DNA of 61,851 bases from an uncultured Prevotellaceae bacterium (GTDB taxonomy: Bacteria > Bacteroidota > Bacteroidia > Bacteroidales > Bacteroidaceae), in the NCBI GenBank assembly GCA_947168045.1, contig CAMVKN010000016.1, forward strand, positions 1-61,851, written 5' to 3'. Numbering within the stretch: the first letter of the stretch is position 1; the number at the start of each line of letters is the position of its first letter. The notes under the pieces are model-generated. The model saw nothing but the letters and a program-made list of their open reading frames with translations. It had not been told where the DNA came from and made no database searches. The position numbers and the translations under genes are program-made. Positions 7,788 through 16,728 of this stretch are shown here, piece by piece.

Positions 7788-8079
7788 GTGGTCGAGAAGA
7801 TGTAAACATAATAGACAAATATGAAACGAGTCATTCTTAGTGTTTTGGCGCTTCACCGACTTTATCTTTGGTCGTAGGGCGTTTAACCAAGCTTAACTTT
7901 TTTTTTAGCTAAACGATGCAAGGTTTGACGATTTCACAGTTTTACTAATAGACAGAGAGTTAATCGTAAGAGGAAAACTAAAGAGATTCTCGTGTAGCCT
8001 TAGTGCCAAATGAAGTTCATGTTGAGAGAGAGATTACATGGTAATATACTTTTCAATGATAATAAAACAGAATTGAGCT
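7788..8079. other. Patchwork of gene and repeat fragments, no intact gene
   Basis: 7788-7811 matches the first bases of the 250-bp repeat. 7821-7851 resembles the start of the barrel gene at 6466 (MKRVILSVLAL). 7854-7871 is identical over 18 nt to the pectinesterase sequence at 34444-34461 and reads TDFIFG. None continues into a usable frame. The remainder to 8079 is AT-rich with nothing I can assign, apart from serving as leader of the next lipoprotein. Confidence 0.55.
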
Positions 8080-8511
8080 ATGAAAAGACTTTCGCTTTTA
8101 TTAGTGCTGCCCCTGTGCCTTGTGGCAGCCATGCTTTTAGGTAGCTGTGGCAGTGATGACGGTGATGGCAGCGTCTCGCTGACCGATGGTATGTGGCGGC
8201 TTGAAGGATTCTGCAACCAGCAGGACAACACATTCGTTGCTGCGGAGGTGCATGACGGAGGCGGTTATTTCCTGACCTTCAAGGACAACGGCACCTTTAC
8301 TGGGCGCACCCATGTCAACACTTTCCAGGGCAGGTATGAGGCCGTGGATGGCAGCATCTCCCTGCACGACCTCACCGGGACGATGGTCATGGAGCGTTAC
8401 GACGGCGAGAAGTTCACGGAGGCTGTCTCGAAGGCAACCAAGTTCCGCATAGAGGGCAGCCGGCTGCAGCTGTACTACGACGAACAGCACTACATGCTGT
8501 TTAAGAAATAA
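8080..8511 (+). CDS. META-domain lipoprotein, copy 2
   Basis: 143 residues, a close paralogue of the protein encoded at 5313. The signal peptide and lipobox (LLGSC), the SDDGDGSVSLTDGMWRLEGF segment and the C-terminal half are nearly the same. Differences cluster around residues 50-75 (AEVHDGGGYFLTFKDNGTF here). The duplication continues past the stop for about 240 bp. Both copies keep open frames, so both are probably functional. The role is unknown beyond being an envelope lipoprotein with a META/HslJ-like beta domain. Confidence 0.8.
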   Translation: MKRLSLLLVLPLCLVAAMLLGSCGSDDGDGSVSLTDGMWRLEGFCNQQDNTFVAAEVHDGGGYFLTFKDNGTFTGRTHVNTFQGRYEAVDGSISLHDLTGTMVMERYDGEKFTEAVSKATKFRIEGSRLQLYYDEQHYMLFKK

Positions 8512-8751
8512 GTGGTCGAGAAGATGTAAACATTATTCAAGTTTCTGAAGCTCTCCATTCTCGCGCAGAGGCGCAGAGTATACTATATTTTCGCCGAGTT
8601 ATCAATTCTTTTGAAGAGTTTCCAGAGGCGACCGGAACGGTCGCATCCTCCTAAAACTCCTAACTCAAGAGCATCAATCTAAAGCGACTTTATGCGTAAC
8701 TCTGCGGCTCTGCGCGAGAATAAAGAGCAAGCAGAAATACCGAACCTCAAA
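8502..8751. repeat. ~250-bp repeat, copy 2
   Basis: Same block as at 5738-5987, shifted by 2,764 bp. The inverted-repeat arms are at 8558-8579 and 8699-8720, with the 7-bp hairpin between them. It starts in the last codons of the second META gene and ends just before the lipoprotein at 8760. Confidence 0.85.
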
Positions 8752-8759
8752 TACATTAT

Positions 8760-9137
8760 ATGATGAGCATCAAGATGAACAACCTGAGTTTTTTTACTAA
8801 CGGATTGACCGCCCTGCTTCTTCTTACCATAGCCTTGGCTGGGTGTTATAATGAAGATGACGAAGAGTGGTTTCCGAAGTCGTTAACTACGCGAGAATGT
8901 GTTACTGCGAGAGTATTAGGAGTGTATGATGATAAAATAATATTGGATGTAATAGATGATCCTGCCGACCATCTTCGCCCCCTTGGGAGTGACCGCCTTA
9001 TCGTATCTCCAGCTTCTCTTAGGGATTGTCAAGAAGGTGATGTGGTGGACTTGAAAATTCACAGATTGGAATATCCTGATAGGAGTCAATATGGCTACAT
9101 TACTACATTTTATGGTATAGTTTCACGGTGTAAATAG
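8760..9137 (+). CDS. Small lipoprotein, paralogue of the next gene
   Basis: 125 residues. The N-terminal hydrophobic signal ends in a lipobox (LALAGC family form ALAGCY), then an acidic tether (NEDDEEW). The mature part reads VTARVLGVYDDKIILDVID, then a strand with RLIVSPASLRDCQEGDVVDLKIHRLEY. It shares this plan with the gene at 9145 (acidic EEW, an S-x-A strand, a (D/E)GD(I/V) turn, K/R-I-x-R), so the two are tandem paralogues separated by 7 nt. The family is not recognised; an all-beta fold seems likely. Confidence 0.65.
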   Translation: MMSIKMNNLSFFTNGLTALLLLTIALAGCYNEDDEEWFPKSLTTRECVTARVLGVYDDKIILDVIDDPADHLRPLGSDRLIVSPASLRDCQEGDVVDLKIHRLEYPDRSQYGYITTFYGIVSRCK

Positions 9138-9144
9138 TATAACA

Positions 9145-9546
9145 ATGAGTACCAAAATGAACTGTTTGAGATTTTTAAAGAAACGTCTGCCTGTCCTGCT
9201 TCTTTTGCCCCTTGCCCTGACAGGATGTGACAAGGATGATAACGAGGAGTGGGTGTCGAGTTCCGAGATAACTCCGAGTTGCATTTCGGCAGAAATATAT
9301 GCACAAGCTGATGATGGAATCGTCTTGCAAGTAGTAGAAACAGCAGACACACTCTTGCCAAGAGTGGGCTCTTATATTGTTATTCCTTACGGTTATGTAA
9401 AGGATTACCAAGAAGGAGACATCTTAGACTTTAGGATTCGCAGAATGAAATTTACGCGCTATAGGGGAATACAGACTTGTTATTGGTCGGCAGAACCAAA
9501 GCTGGTTTCTTTCTATTGCTTTGTTACGCCGTGCGCATTGCCGTGA
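9145..9546 (+). CDS. Small lipoprotein, paralogue of the previous gene
   Basis: 133 residues. Signal peptide with lipobox LALTGC, then DKDDNEEWVSSSE. The mature domain includes SCISAEIYAQADDGIVLQVV and YVKDYQEGDILDFRIRRMKF, matching the layout of the protein at 8760 at perhaps 35-40% identity by eye. The C-terminus (FYCFVTPCALP) adds two cysteines. Shortly after the stop, sequence identical to the last codons of a META gene begins repeat copy 3. A third META gene may therefore once have stood here. Function unknown. Confidence 0.65.
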   Translation: MSTKMNCLRFLKKRLPVLLLLPLALTGCDKDDNEEWVSSSEITPSCISAEIYAQADDGIVLQVVETADTLLPRVGSYIVIPYGYVKDYQEGDILDFRIRRMKFTRYRGIQTCYWSAEPKLVSFYCFVTPCALP

Positions 9547-9567
9547 CTCTGTATGTTCCCTTGCGTT

Positions 9568-9817
9568 TAAGAAATAAGTGGTCGAGAAGATGTAAACATT
9601 ATTCAAGTTTCTGAAGCTCTCCATTCTCGCGCAGAGGCGCAGAGTATACTATATTTTCGCCGAGTTATCAATTCTTTTGAAGAGTTTCCAGAGGCGACCG
9701 GAACGGTCGCATCCTCCTAAAACTCCTAACTCAAGAGCATCAATCTAAAGCGACTTTATGCGTAACTCTGCGTCTCTGCGCGAGAATAAAGAGCAAGCAG
9801 AAATACCGAACCTCCCC
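9568..9817. repeat. ~250-bp repeat, copy 3
   Basis: Same block as at 5738 and 8502. Arms are at 9624-9645 and 9765-9786; the right arm has one base changed relative to the other copies. This copy is not next to a META gene, but it still begins with the TTTAAGAAATAAG that ends that gene. The duplicated unit therefore includes the META gene tail. Confidence 0.85.
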
Positions 9818-9861
9818 CTCTTTTTTTTGTATGAACCACATATAGTTTGAAAAAGTTTTTG

Positions 9862-9869
9862 TACCTTTG
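9862..9869 (+). promoter_or_regulatory. Promoter -7 element of the iron alcohol dehydrogenase gene
   Basis: TACCTTTG at 9862-9869 lies 50 nt before the ATG at 9920. TTTG sequences upstream are not at the usual 20-nt spacing. Confidence 0.6.
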
Positions 9870-9919
9870 CACCGACATTGATTCAAGCGAGGCTCTAAAA
9901 AACCAAAACCAACAACTAT

Positions 9920-11104
9920 ATGAAAGACTTTTGTTACTATGCGCCGACAAAGGTGGTGTTCGGGCGCGAATCCGAAGAGCAGGTAGCCGACTTGGTAAAG
10001 CAGTTTGGCGGCACGAAGGTGCTGGTACACTATGGCGGGCAGAGCGCCGTGCGCTCTGGTCTGCTGGACAAGGTGTGTCATCAGTTGCAGCAGGGTGGCG
10101 TCAACCATGTCCTGCTGGGTGGCGTGGTGCCCAATCCCCGTCTGTCGAAAGCCCGCGAAGGCATTGAGCTGTGCCGTCGCGAGGGTGTCGACTTCATCCT
10201 TGCCGTGGGTGGGGGCAGCGTCATCGACTCAGCCAAGTGCATCGCCTACGGCGTGTGCTATGACGGCGATGTGTGGGACTTCTATCTCGGCAAGGCCCGT
10301 CCCACGGCCATGCTGCCCGTTGCCTCGGTGCTGACCATTCCCGCTGCTGGCAGCGAGATGAGCGAGGCCAGCGTCATCACCAACGAGGATGGTGACGTGA
10401 AGCTGGGCTACAGCAACGACATGGCGCGTCCCAAGTTTGCCATCATGAACCCTGAGCGCACCTTCACGCTGCCCCCTTACCAGACCGCGGCCGGCGTGAC
10501 CGACATGATGATGCACACCATGGAGCGCTACTTCACCAAGGACGATGACATGGACCTGACCACCGACCTGGCCGAGGCCGTGCTGCGCCGCATGAAGAGT
10601 GCCGTCTTCGAGGTGTTGCGCAATCCCCAGGACTATCGCCATCGTGCACAGATTATGTGGGGTGGCAGCATTGCCCACAACGGGCTGACGGGCTGCGGCA
10701 TCAGTGACGACTGGGCCACCCACCAGCTGGAGCATGAGCTGAGCGGCATGTTCGACGTCACCCATGGTGCCGGGCTGGCCGCCGTATGGCCCAGCTGGGC
10801 ACGCTATGTGATGCACGAGAACCTGAGCCGCTTTGTGCGCTTTGCCGTCAATGTGATGGATGTGCCCAACGACTTCAGCCAGCCCGAGGCCACAGCCCTG
10901 AAAGGCATTGAGGCCATGGAGCGCTTCTACCACGCCATCGGCATGCCCACCAACATCAAGGAGCTGATAGGGCGTGACATCACTGACGACGAGATTCGCG
11001 AGATGGCCCGCAAGTGCAGTCGCAACTACACTGCCACCTGCGGCTGTCTGAAGGTCCTGGGCGCCGAGGACATGGAGAACATCTACCGTATGGCAAGGGG
11101 ATAG
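9920..11104 (+). CDS. Iron-containing alcohol dehydrogenase (YqhD/BdhA type)
   Basis: 394 residues, full length for the family. It is a cytosolic NAD(P)H-dependent reductase of aldehydes to alcohols, or the reverse. The N-terminal nucleotide-binding half carries the GGGS motif (residues 97-100) and IDSAK. The C-terminal half has the four metal ligands expected for YqhD/butanol dehydrogenase: Asp195 and His199 (TDMMMH), His268 (WATHQLEHE) and His282 (VTHGAG). It has its own promoter and is followed 4 nt later by a Gfo/Idh/MocA oxidoreductase, so the two are probably co-transcribed. The natural substrate is unknown; detoxification of aldehydes or redox balancing is likely for this subgroup. Confidence 0.92.
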   Translation: MKDFCYYAPTKVVFGRESEEQVADLVKQFGGTKVLVHYGGQSAVRSGLLDKVCHQLQQGGVNHVLLGGVVPNPRLSKAREGIELCRREGVDFILAVGGGSVIDSAKCIAYGVCYDGDVWDFYLGKARPTAMLPVASVLTIPAAGSEMSEASVITNEDGDVKLGYSNDMARPKFAIMNPERTFTLPPYQTAAGVTDMMMHTMERYFTKDDDMDLTTDLAEAVLRRMKSAVFEVLRNPQDYRHRAQIMWGGSIAHNGLTGCGISDDWATHQLEHELSGMFDVTHGAGLAAVWPSWARYVMHENLSRFVRFAVNVMDVPNDFSQPEATALKGIEAMERFYHAIGMPTNIKELIGRDITDDEIREMARKCSRNYTATCGCLKVLGAEDMENIYRMARG

Positions 11105-11108
11105 GCGT

Positions 11109-12101
11109 ATGAAAGCAGACCATATCATGCGTGTTGGCATCATCGGCACCGGCTGGATAGCCGAGAAGGCCGCGCTGACGCTGCAGGGCCTTCCCGAGGC
11201 GGAGGCCATTGCCGTAGGGTCAAGGACCAAGGCAAAGGCTGAGGCCTTCGCCGCCCAGTGGCATATTTCAAAGGCATACGGCTCCTACGCCGATGTCATC
11301 AGCGACCCTGACGTTGACCTCATCTATGTGGGCACGCCCCACAGCCATCACTACGACGTTACGCGCCAGGCCCTGCTGGCCGGCAAGCCCTGTCTGGTGG
11401 AGAAGGCGTTCATGGCTAACTACCGTCAGGCTGAGGCCATCGTCGCCCTGGCCCGTCAGCAGCGTGTGCTGCTGGCTGAGGCCATCTGGACGCGCTATCA
11501 GCCTGCCGTGGCCATGGTCCGGAAACTCATGGCCGACGGTCGCATCGGCACGCCGCGGCTCATCACCGCCACCCTGGGCTATTCGATGGGCGAGAAGCCC
11601 CGCATCATGCGGCCCGACCTCTGTGGCGGCGCACTGCTCGACCTGGGCGTCTATGCCCTGAACTTCGTCCGCATGTTCACCGATGCCGACATCGTGACCC
11701 TTGACGGCCACTGTGTGAAGAGCACCACGGGCATGGACCTGACCAACGCCATGACCATCGTCCTGAAGGACGGCCTGCTGGCCAACGTACAATCGAGTGC
11801 CGCCTGCGTGGGCGACAACATCGGCGTCATAGCCGGCACCCAGGGCAACCTCATCATCGACAACATCAACAATCCGCAGACCATCACCGTCAATGGGCCT
11901 GACCGCACCTACATAGAGACCCTGCGCGTGCCGAAGCAGATAACGGGCTATGAGTACCAGTTCATCAGCTGTCGGCGCTGTCTGATGGAGGGGCGGATAG
12001 AGCCGGAGGAGATGCCGCACGCCGAGACCCTCTACATCATGCAGCTCATGGACCAGCTGCGGCAGCAGTGGGGCGTACGCTATCCCATGGACGAAGAATA
12101 A
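11109..12101 (+). CDS. Gfo/Idh/MocA-family oxidoreductase
   Basis: 330 residues from 11109; an ATG at 11127 gives a start closer to the Rossmann fold (MRVGIIGTGWIA) and is a fair alternative. The N-terminal NAD(P)-binding domain has GIIGTGWIA. The family EKP motif appears here as LVEKAFMAN. The C-terminal part has the alpha/beta domain with GGALLDLGVYALNF, which resembles the dehydrogenase subgroup acting on dihydrodiols or sugars. It probably oxidises or reduces a sugar or polyol in the cytosol. It sits between the alcohol dehydrogenase and secreted carbohydrate enzymes, consistent with sugar metabolism, though the substrate is not determinable. Confidence 0.88.
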   Translation: MKADHIMRVGIIGTGWIAEKAALTLQGLPEAEAIAVGSRTKAKAEAFAAQWHISKAYGSYADVISDPDVDLIYVGTPHSHHYDVTRQALLAGKPCLVEKAFMANYRQAEAIVALARQQRVLLAEAIWTRYQPAVAMVRKLMADGRIGTPRLITATLGYSMGEKPRIMRPDLCGGALLDLGVYALNFVRMFTDADIVTLDGHCVKSTTGMDLTNAMTIVLKDGLLANVQSSAACVGDNIGVIAGTQGNLIIDNINNPQTITVNGPDRTYIETLRVPKQITGYEYQFISCRRCLMEGRIEPEEMPHAETLYIMQLMDQLRQQWGVRYPMDEE

Positions 12102-12112
12102 GATACCAATAA

Positions 12113-13315
<1,203 letters not shown>

Positions 13316-13396
13316 GAGATGAGAGATGAGAGGGAAGAGGTGAGAGGGGAGAGGTGAGAGAATACTTTGAGCATTGAGCATTAAGCATTGAGTATA
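13316..13396. repeat. Heptad tandem arrays between the esterase and GH9 genes
   Basis: Right at the TGA of the esterase begins a purine-rich array with unit GAGAGRT and variants (13316-13360). A second 7-bp array, unit TTGAGCA (four imperfect copies), runs up to the GH9 start. A C-rich array of the inverse strand lies after GH9 at 15110. Confidence 0.75.
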
Positions 13397-15106
13397 ATGA
13401 AGAAAATATGTTTGACATTGGCCCTGTTGATGGCAGCATCGCTGTCATGGGCACAGGGTGGGGTGCAGATTCGCCGCAACCAGGTGGGCTGCTATCCCGA
13501 CCAGGAGAAGGTAGTGGTGATTGAGGGCGTCAACCCCTCAGGCAAGGTGAAGGTGACGACGCCCGACGGCCGCGTGGTGCGCCCGAAGGTGACACGCAAG
13601 AGTGTGTCGCCATGGTCGCACAAGACCCGCTATGTGGTCGACCTCGGCTCGCTGACCGCCACCGGTGACTATCGTGTGACGGTGGGCAAGGAGTCGTGTC
13701 TGCTGCATGTCGCTGACCAGCCCTATCACGACATCGCCACGGCCTCGCTACGCCTGTTCTACCTCATCCGCTCTGGCGTGGCCATTGAGAAGGGTGGGGC
13801 ATATAACCGTCCCGTGGGACATGCCGACACGCATGTGCTGGTGCATCCCTCGGCAGCCTCGGCACTGAGACCAGCCGGAACGGTCATCAGTTCGCCCTTG
13901 GGGTGGTACGATGCCGGCGACTATAATAAATATGTGGTGAACTCGGCCTTCAGCATCGGTCTGATGTTCGCGGCCTACGAACAGCTGCCTGACTACTTCG
14001 CCAGGTTGAACACCGATATCCCCGAGAGTGGCAACCAGACGCCAGACCTGCTGGACGAGGTGATGTTCAACCTGCAGTGGCTGATGACCATGCAGGACCC
14101 CTATGACGGCGGTGTCTACCACAAGCTGACAACGCCCAACTTCGAGGGCTTCATCATGCCTGCTGACTGTCGCCAGCCCCGTTTCGTGGTGCAGAAGAGC
14201 GTGACTGCCACGCTCGACTTCGCCGCCGTCATGGCCGATGCGGCGCGGCTCTTCGAGCCTTTCGGCAAGGACTATCCCGGTTTCCCGGCGCAGGCGGCAG
14301 CCATGGCTGAGCGTGCCTACCAGTGGGCTACCGAGCATCCTGATGCCTATTACGTTCAGGAGCGGCTGAAGAATCCCGCCGTCACCACCGGCACCTACGG
14401 CGACGGCCATGCTGCCGACGAGTTCTTCTGGGCTGCCTCGGCGCTTTACAAGCTGACGGGCCGTCAGCAGTACCTCGACGATGCTATCCGTACCCAGCCC
14501 CGCCACTTCACCACGCCCACATGGGGCAATGTGGCTTCACTGGGCGCCTTCGAATGGTTGGGCGGCGACAGCACCCACGCCCTGCGCCAAGTGATGCAAG
14601 ACCAGCTGCTGAGCTATTGCGACGCAATGGTGAGTGGCGTGTCCACCTCGCTGTTCCACTCGCCATACGGCAACAAGCCATCCGACTTCGGCTGGGGCTG
14701 CTTAGGCGAGCACTGCTGCTGTGCGGCCATGGCCCTGCTCTATGCCGACCATCTGACGGGCACTGCCAAATATCGTCCATACGCGTTGCAGAATGTTGAC
14801 TACCTGCTGGGACGCAATGCTACAGGCTACTGCTATGTGACAGGGTTTGGCGACAAGAGTCCCATGCACCCCCATCACCGCATCTCTGAGGCCGACGGCA
14901 TTGAGAAGCCCTTCCCAGGCATGCTCGTCGGAGGACCCAATCCTGGGCAGCAGGACAAGAACGACATGACCACGCCTTATCCCTCAGACTATCCCGACGA
15001 GTCGTATGCCGATGTCATGCAGTCGTATGCCTCCAATGAGATTGCCATCAACTGGAATGCCTCACTCGTCGCTTTCCTTTGCTGGATTGATGCGCTGAGG
15101 CCTTAG
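13397..15106 (+). CDS. Secreted glycoside hydrolase family 9 (endoglucanase-type) enzyme
   Basis: 569 residues from the ATG at 13397; a TTG-initiated start nine bases upstream is less likely. Signal peptide to about residue 20 (LSWAQ). An Ig-like N-terminal domain (residues ~25-105) precedes the GH9 (alpha/alpha)6 catalytic domain, as in CelD-type cellulases. Catalytic features: GWYDAGDYNKYV with the two Asp residues at 172 and 175, a HHR motif at 494-496, and Glu548 in SYASNEIAINWNA. It should hydrolyse beta-1,4-glucan or a mixed-linkage or xyloglucan substrate outside the cytoplasm. There is no dockerin or carbohydrate-binding tail. The gene is flanked by oppositely oriented heptad arrays. 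Confidence 0.93.
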   Translation: MKKICLTLALLMAASLSWAQGGVQIRRNQVGCYPDQEKVVVIEGVNPSGKVKVTTPDGRVVRPKVTRKSVSPWSHKTRYVVDLGSLTATGDYRVTVGKESCLLHVADQPYHDIATASLRLFYLIRSGVAIEKGGAYNRPVGHADTHVLVHPSAASALRPAGTVISSPLGWYDAGDYNKYVVNSAFSIGLMFAAYEQLPDYFARLNTDIPESGNQTPDLLDEVMFNLQWLMTMQDPYDGGVYHKLTTPNFEGFIMPADCRQPRFVVQKSVTATLDFAAVMADAARLFEPFGKDYPGFPAQAAAMAERAYQWATEHPDAYYVQERLKNPAVTTGTYGDGHAADEFFWAASALYKLTGRQQYLDDAIRTQPRHFTTPTWGNVASLGAFEWLGGDSTHALRQVMQDQLLSYCDAMVSGVSTSLFHSPYGNKPSDFGWGCLGEHCCCAAMALLYADHLTGTAKYRPYALQNVDYLLGRNATGYCYVTGFGDKSPMHPHHRISEADGIEKPFPGMLVGGPNPGQQDKNDMTTPYPSDYPDESYADVMQSYASNEIAINWNASLVAFLCWIDALRP

Positions 15107-15109
15107 GGG

Positions 15110-15139
15110 CTCACCTCTCATCTCTTACCTCTCACCTCT
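15110..15139. repeat. Heptad array (CTCACCT) after GH9
   Basis: Four 7-bp units with small variants (CTCACCT, CTCATCT, CTTACCT, CTCACCT) start 3 nt after the GH9 TAG. They lie in the gap between the convergent GH9 and SurE genes. The array is the reverse complement of the type seen at 13316. Confidence 0.75.
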
Positions 15140-15154
15140 AAAAAAATCCGGAAC

Positions 15155-15931
15155 TTAAATAAATGCCTTCAACGCATCGAAGGCTTCGTAGGCGGTGACG
15201 TCCATGGTTGTGGGCGTCACCGCAACGTATCCGTGGTCCAGTGCCCAGCGGTCGGTGTCGGTGGCTTCCGGCTCGTCGTTGTGGTAGTGCCCCACCATCC
15301 ACCAGTAGTCGTAGCCCCGCGGATGGTGGCACCGTGTGACCTCGTTCTGCCATGAGCCGAGGCCCATGCGGCACACCTTCACCCCACGGTAATAACCATC
15401 CTCTCCACGCTCTTCTATCAACGGAAAGTTAATGTTCAGGCAGACGCCCTTGGGCAGGCCCTGCTGCAGCACTTGGCGTGTGAAGCGGTCGACGTATGAG
15501 CGCATCGGCTCAAAGTCGGCGTCGTCGCGGTGGTCGCAGAGCGAGAAGGCCACCGAGGGAATATGCTTCATGCAGCCCTCCATGACCACGCCCATGGTAC
15601 CGCTGTAGTGGGTGTTCACCGAGGCGTTGTCGCCGTGGTTGATGCCGCCGAGTACCAGGTCTGGCCGGCGGGGCACTATCTCGTGCAGGGCCATCTTCAC
15701 GCAGTCCACGGGTGTTCCGTTGCATGACCATATCTCCACCCCTTCCTCCTGCCGACGCAGGGTGAGCGTCAGTGGCGTGGTGGCTGAGAAGGCGCAGGCA
15801 AAGCCTGAGCGCGGCCCTTCAGGTGCGCAGACGATGATGTGTCCCAGGTGTCTGACCATGTCGACAAGTTGGTTGATGCCCTTGGCTTGGTAGCCGTCAT
15901 CGTTGCTGATGAGTATCAGTGGACGTTCCAT
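15155..15931 (-). CDS. surE: 5'/3'-nucleotidase SurE
   Basis: 258 residues, normal size. Cytosolic metal-dependent phosphatase of nucleoside 5'- and 3'-monophosphates, linked to stationary-phase survival. The N-terminus PLILISNDDGYQAKGINQL has the invariant Asp pair that binds the metal. APEGPRSGFACAFS carries the conserved Ser, NGTPVDCVKMAL and LVLGGINHGDNA contribute the Asn ligand, and YSGTMGVVMEG is also present. The start at 15931 is directly at the conserved N-terminus. It converges on the GH9 gene and lies 30 nt downstream of the tRNA terminator. Confidence 0.95.
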   Translation of the reverse strand: MERPLILISNDDGYQAKGINQLVDMVRHLGHIIVCAPEGPRSGFACAFSATTPLTLTLRRQEEGVEIWSCNGTPVDCVKMALHEIVPRRPDLVLGGINHGDNASVNTHYSGTMGVVMEGCMKHIPSVAFSLCDHRDDADFEPMRSYVDRFTRQVLQQGLPKGVCLNINFPLIEERGEDGYYRGVKVCRMGLGSWQNEVTRCHHPRGYDYWWMVGHYHNDEPEATDTDRWALDHGYVAVTPTTMDVTAYEAFDALKAFI

Positions 15932-15960
15932 AATTATTTATTTAATGCTCAACGGCCAAC

Positions 15961-15991
15961 AAAAAAACAGCCAGGTCATTTGGCCTGGCTG
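15961..15991 (-). terminator. Intrinsic terminator of the CAT-anticodon tRNA
   Basis: On the minus strand the stem CAGCCAGG pairs with CCTGGCTG and is followed by seven T residues (plus-strand A run at 15961-15967). It stands 13 nt downstream of the tRNA 3' end, before surE. Confidence 0.8.
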
Positions 15992-16003
15992 CTTTGTCAG
16001 CGG

Positions 16004-16077
16004 TAGCGGGAGCCGGGATTGAACCGGCGACCTCATGATTATGAATCATGCGCTCTAACCAGCTGAGCTATCCCGCC
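16004..16077 (-). tRNA. tRNA with CAT anticodon (tRNA-Met, or tRNA-Ile2)
   Basis: The minus strand folds as a cloverleaf: acceptor GGCGGGA with TCCCGCT, D arm AGCTCAGCTGGTTAGAGC, anticodon stem CATGA/TCATG with loop TTCATAA (anticodon CAT), T loop GGTTCAATCCC. It lacks the initiator C1-A72 mismatch (position 1 is G), so it is an elongator tRNA. A lysidine-modified isoleucine tRNA has the same anticodon and cannot be excluded. No CCA is encoded. A -7 promoter element (minus TACCTTTG) lies at 16104-16111. Confidence 0.92.
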
Positions 16078-16103
16078 AACAAGCTTCTTCGTTTAAGCGG
16101 GTG

Positions 16104-16111
16104 CAAAGGTA
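16104..16111 (-). promoter_or_regulatory. Promoter -7 element of the CAT-anticodon tRNA
   Basis: CAAAGGTA on the plus strand is TACCTTTG on the minus strand, 27 nt upstream of the tRNA 5' end. The -33 region is only a weak match. Confidence 0.6.
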
Positions 16112-16228
16112 CAACTTTTTGCTAAAAGGCAAGAATATCATAACGGGAATTTTCTCGCCGTTAACTTTATTTAGTAATTTGATAGTAAAAATTACGGAGA
16201 TTCTTGCCTGTAATCACATTTTTATTTG

Positions 16229-16236
16229 TACTTTTG
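16229..16236 (+). promoter_or_regulatory. Promoter -7 element of the START-like gene
   Basis: TACTTTTG lies 24 nt before the ATG at 16260. It rules out the longer frame that would start at 16101, upstream of the promoter. Confidence 0.6.
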
Positions 16237-16259
16237 CACCCAACATAATTGTTTACCTG

Positions 16260-16664
16260 ATGAACACGAAGAAGCAGAAACTGGAACTTGAATATCCACT
16301 GAATGCTCGCAAGCCGGACATCTTGTGGACTTTCATGAGTACCGACCACGGGCTGGAGCGGTGGGTGGCCGACCGAGTGAACGAGGCCAATGGCGTGATG
16401 GAACTGACCTGGGGCGACCTGTGGGGCGAGCATCACACCATGCATGCACGCATCATGGAGCGTGAGAAGAACAGCCACATCAAGCTGAAATGGGTCGACG
16501 AGACTGACCCTGAGGCTTACTGGGAGATGCGCATCGGGCGCAGCGAGCTGACCGAAGAGGTGTGCCTCTGCGTCACTGACTATTCGCTGCCCGACGACAT
16601 CGACGACCTGCACGAGCTATGGGATGGTAACCTGGAGCGTCTGCATCAGTCGAGTGGACTCTGA
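16260..16664 (+). CDS. START/AHSA1-like domain protein
   Basis: 134 residues from the ATG at 16260, chosen because a promoter sits just upstream. The protein has the helix-grip pattern of small START-like proteins conserved in Bacteroidota: KLELEYPLNARKPDILWTFM, GLERWVADRVNE, MELTWGDLWGEHHTMHARIM, HIKLKWVDETDPEAYWEMRI, ending with a long helix LHELWDGNLERLHQ. These proteins bind an unknown hydrophobic ligand or act as a chaperone-like factor; the exact role is not known. It is soluble and cytosolic, with no signal peptide. It precedes the LptF/G-type permease by 64 nt on the same strand, possibly in one operon. Confidence 0.8.
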   Translation: MNTKKQKLELEYPLNARKPDILWTFMSTDHGLERWVADRVNEANGVMELTWGDLWGEHHTMHARIMEREKNSHIKLKWVDETDPEAYWEMRIGRSELTEEVCLCVTDYSLPDDIDDLHELWDGNLERLHQSSGL

Positions 16665-16728
16665 TTTGAGTTAGGAGTTAAGGGGTGCTGCTTCTGTTTG
16701 TCGGGGAACAGGAAATAGGAATTAGGTT

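Noticed and set aside
7854..7871. Pectinesterase pseudogene
   Set aside because: Only 18 identical bases, and no further similarity on either side. Kept only as part of a low-interest observation.
16101..16259. Longer START-like protein beginning at 16101
   Set aside because: A -7 promoter element at 16229-16236 lies inside this stretch, and the added residues are not conserved in style.
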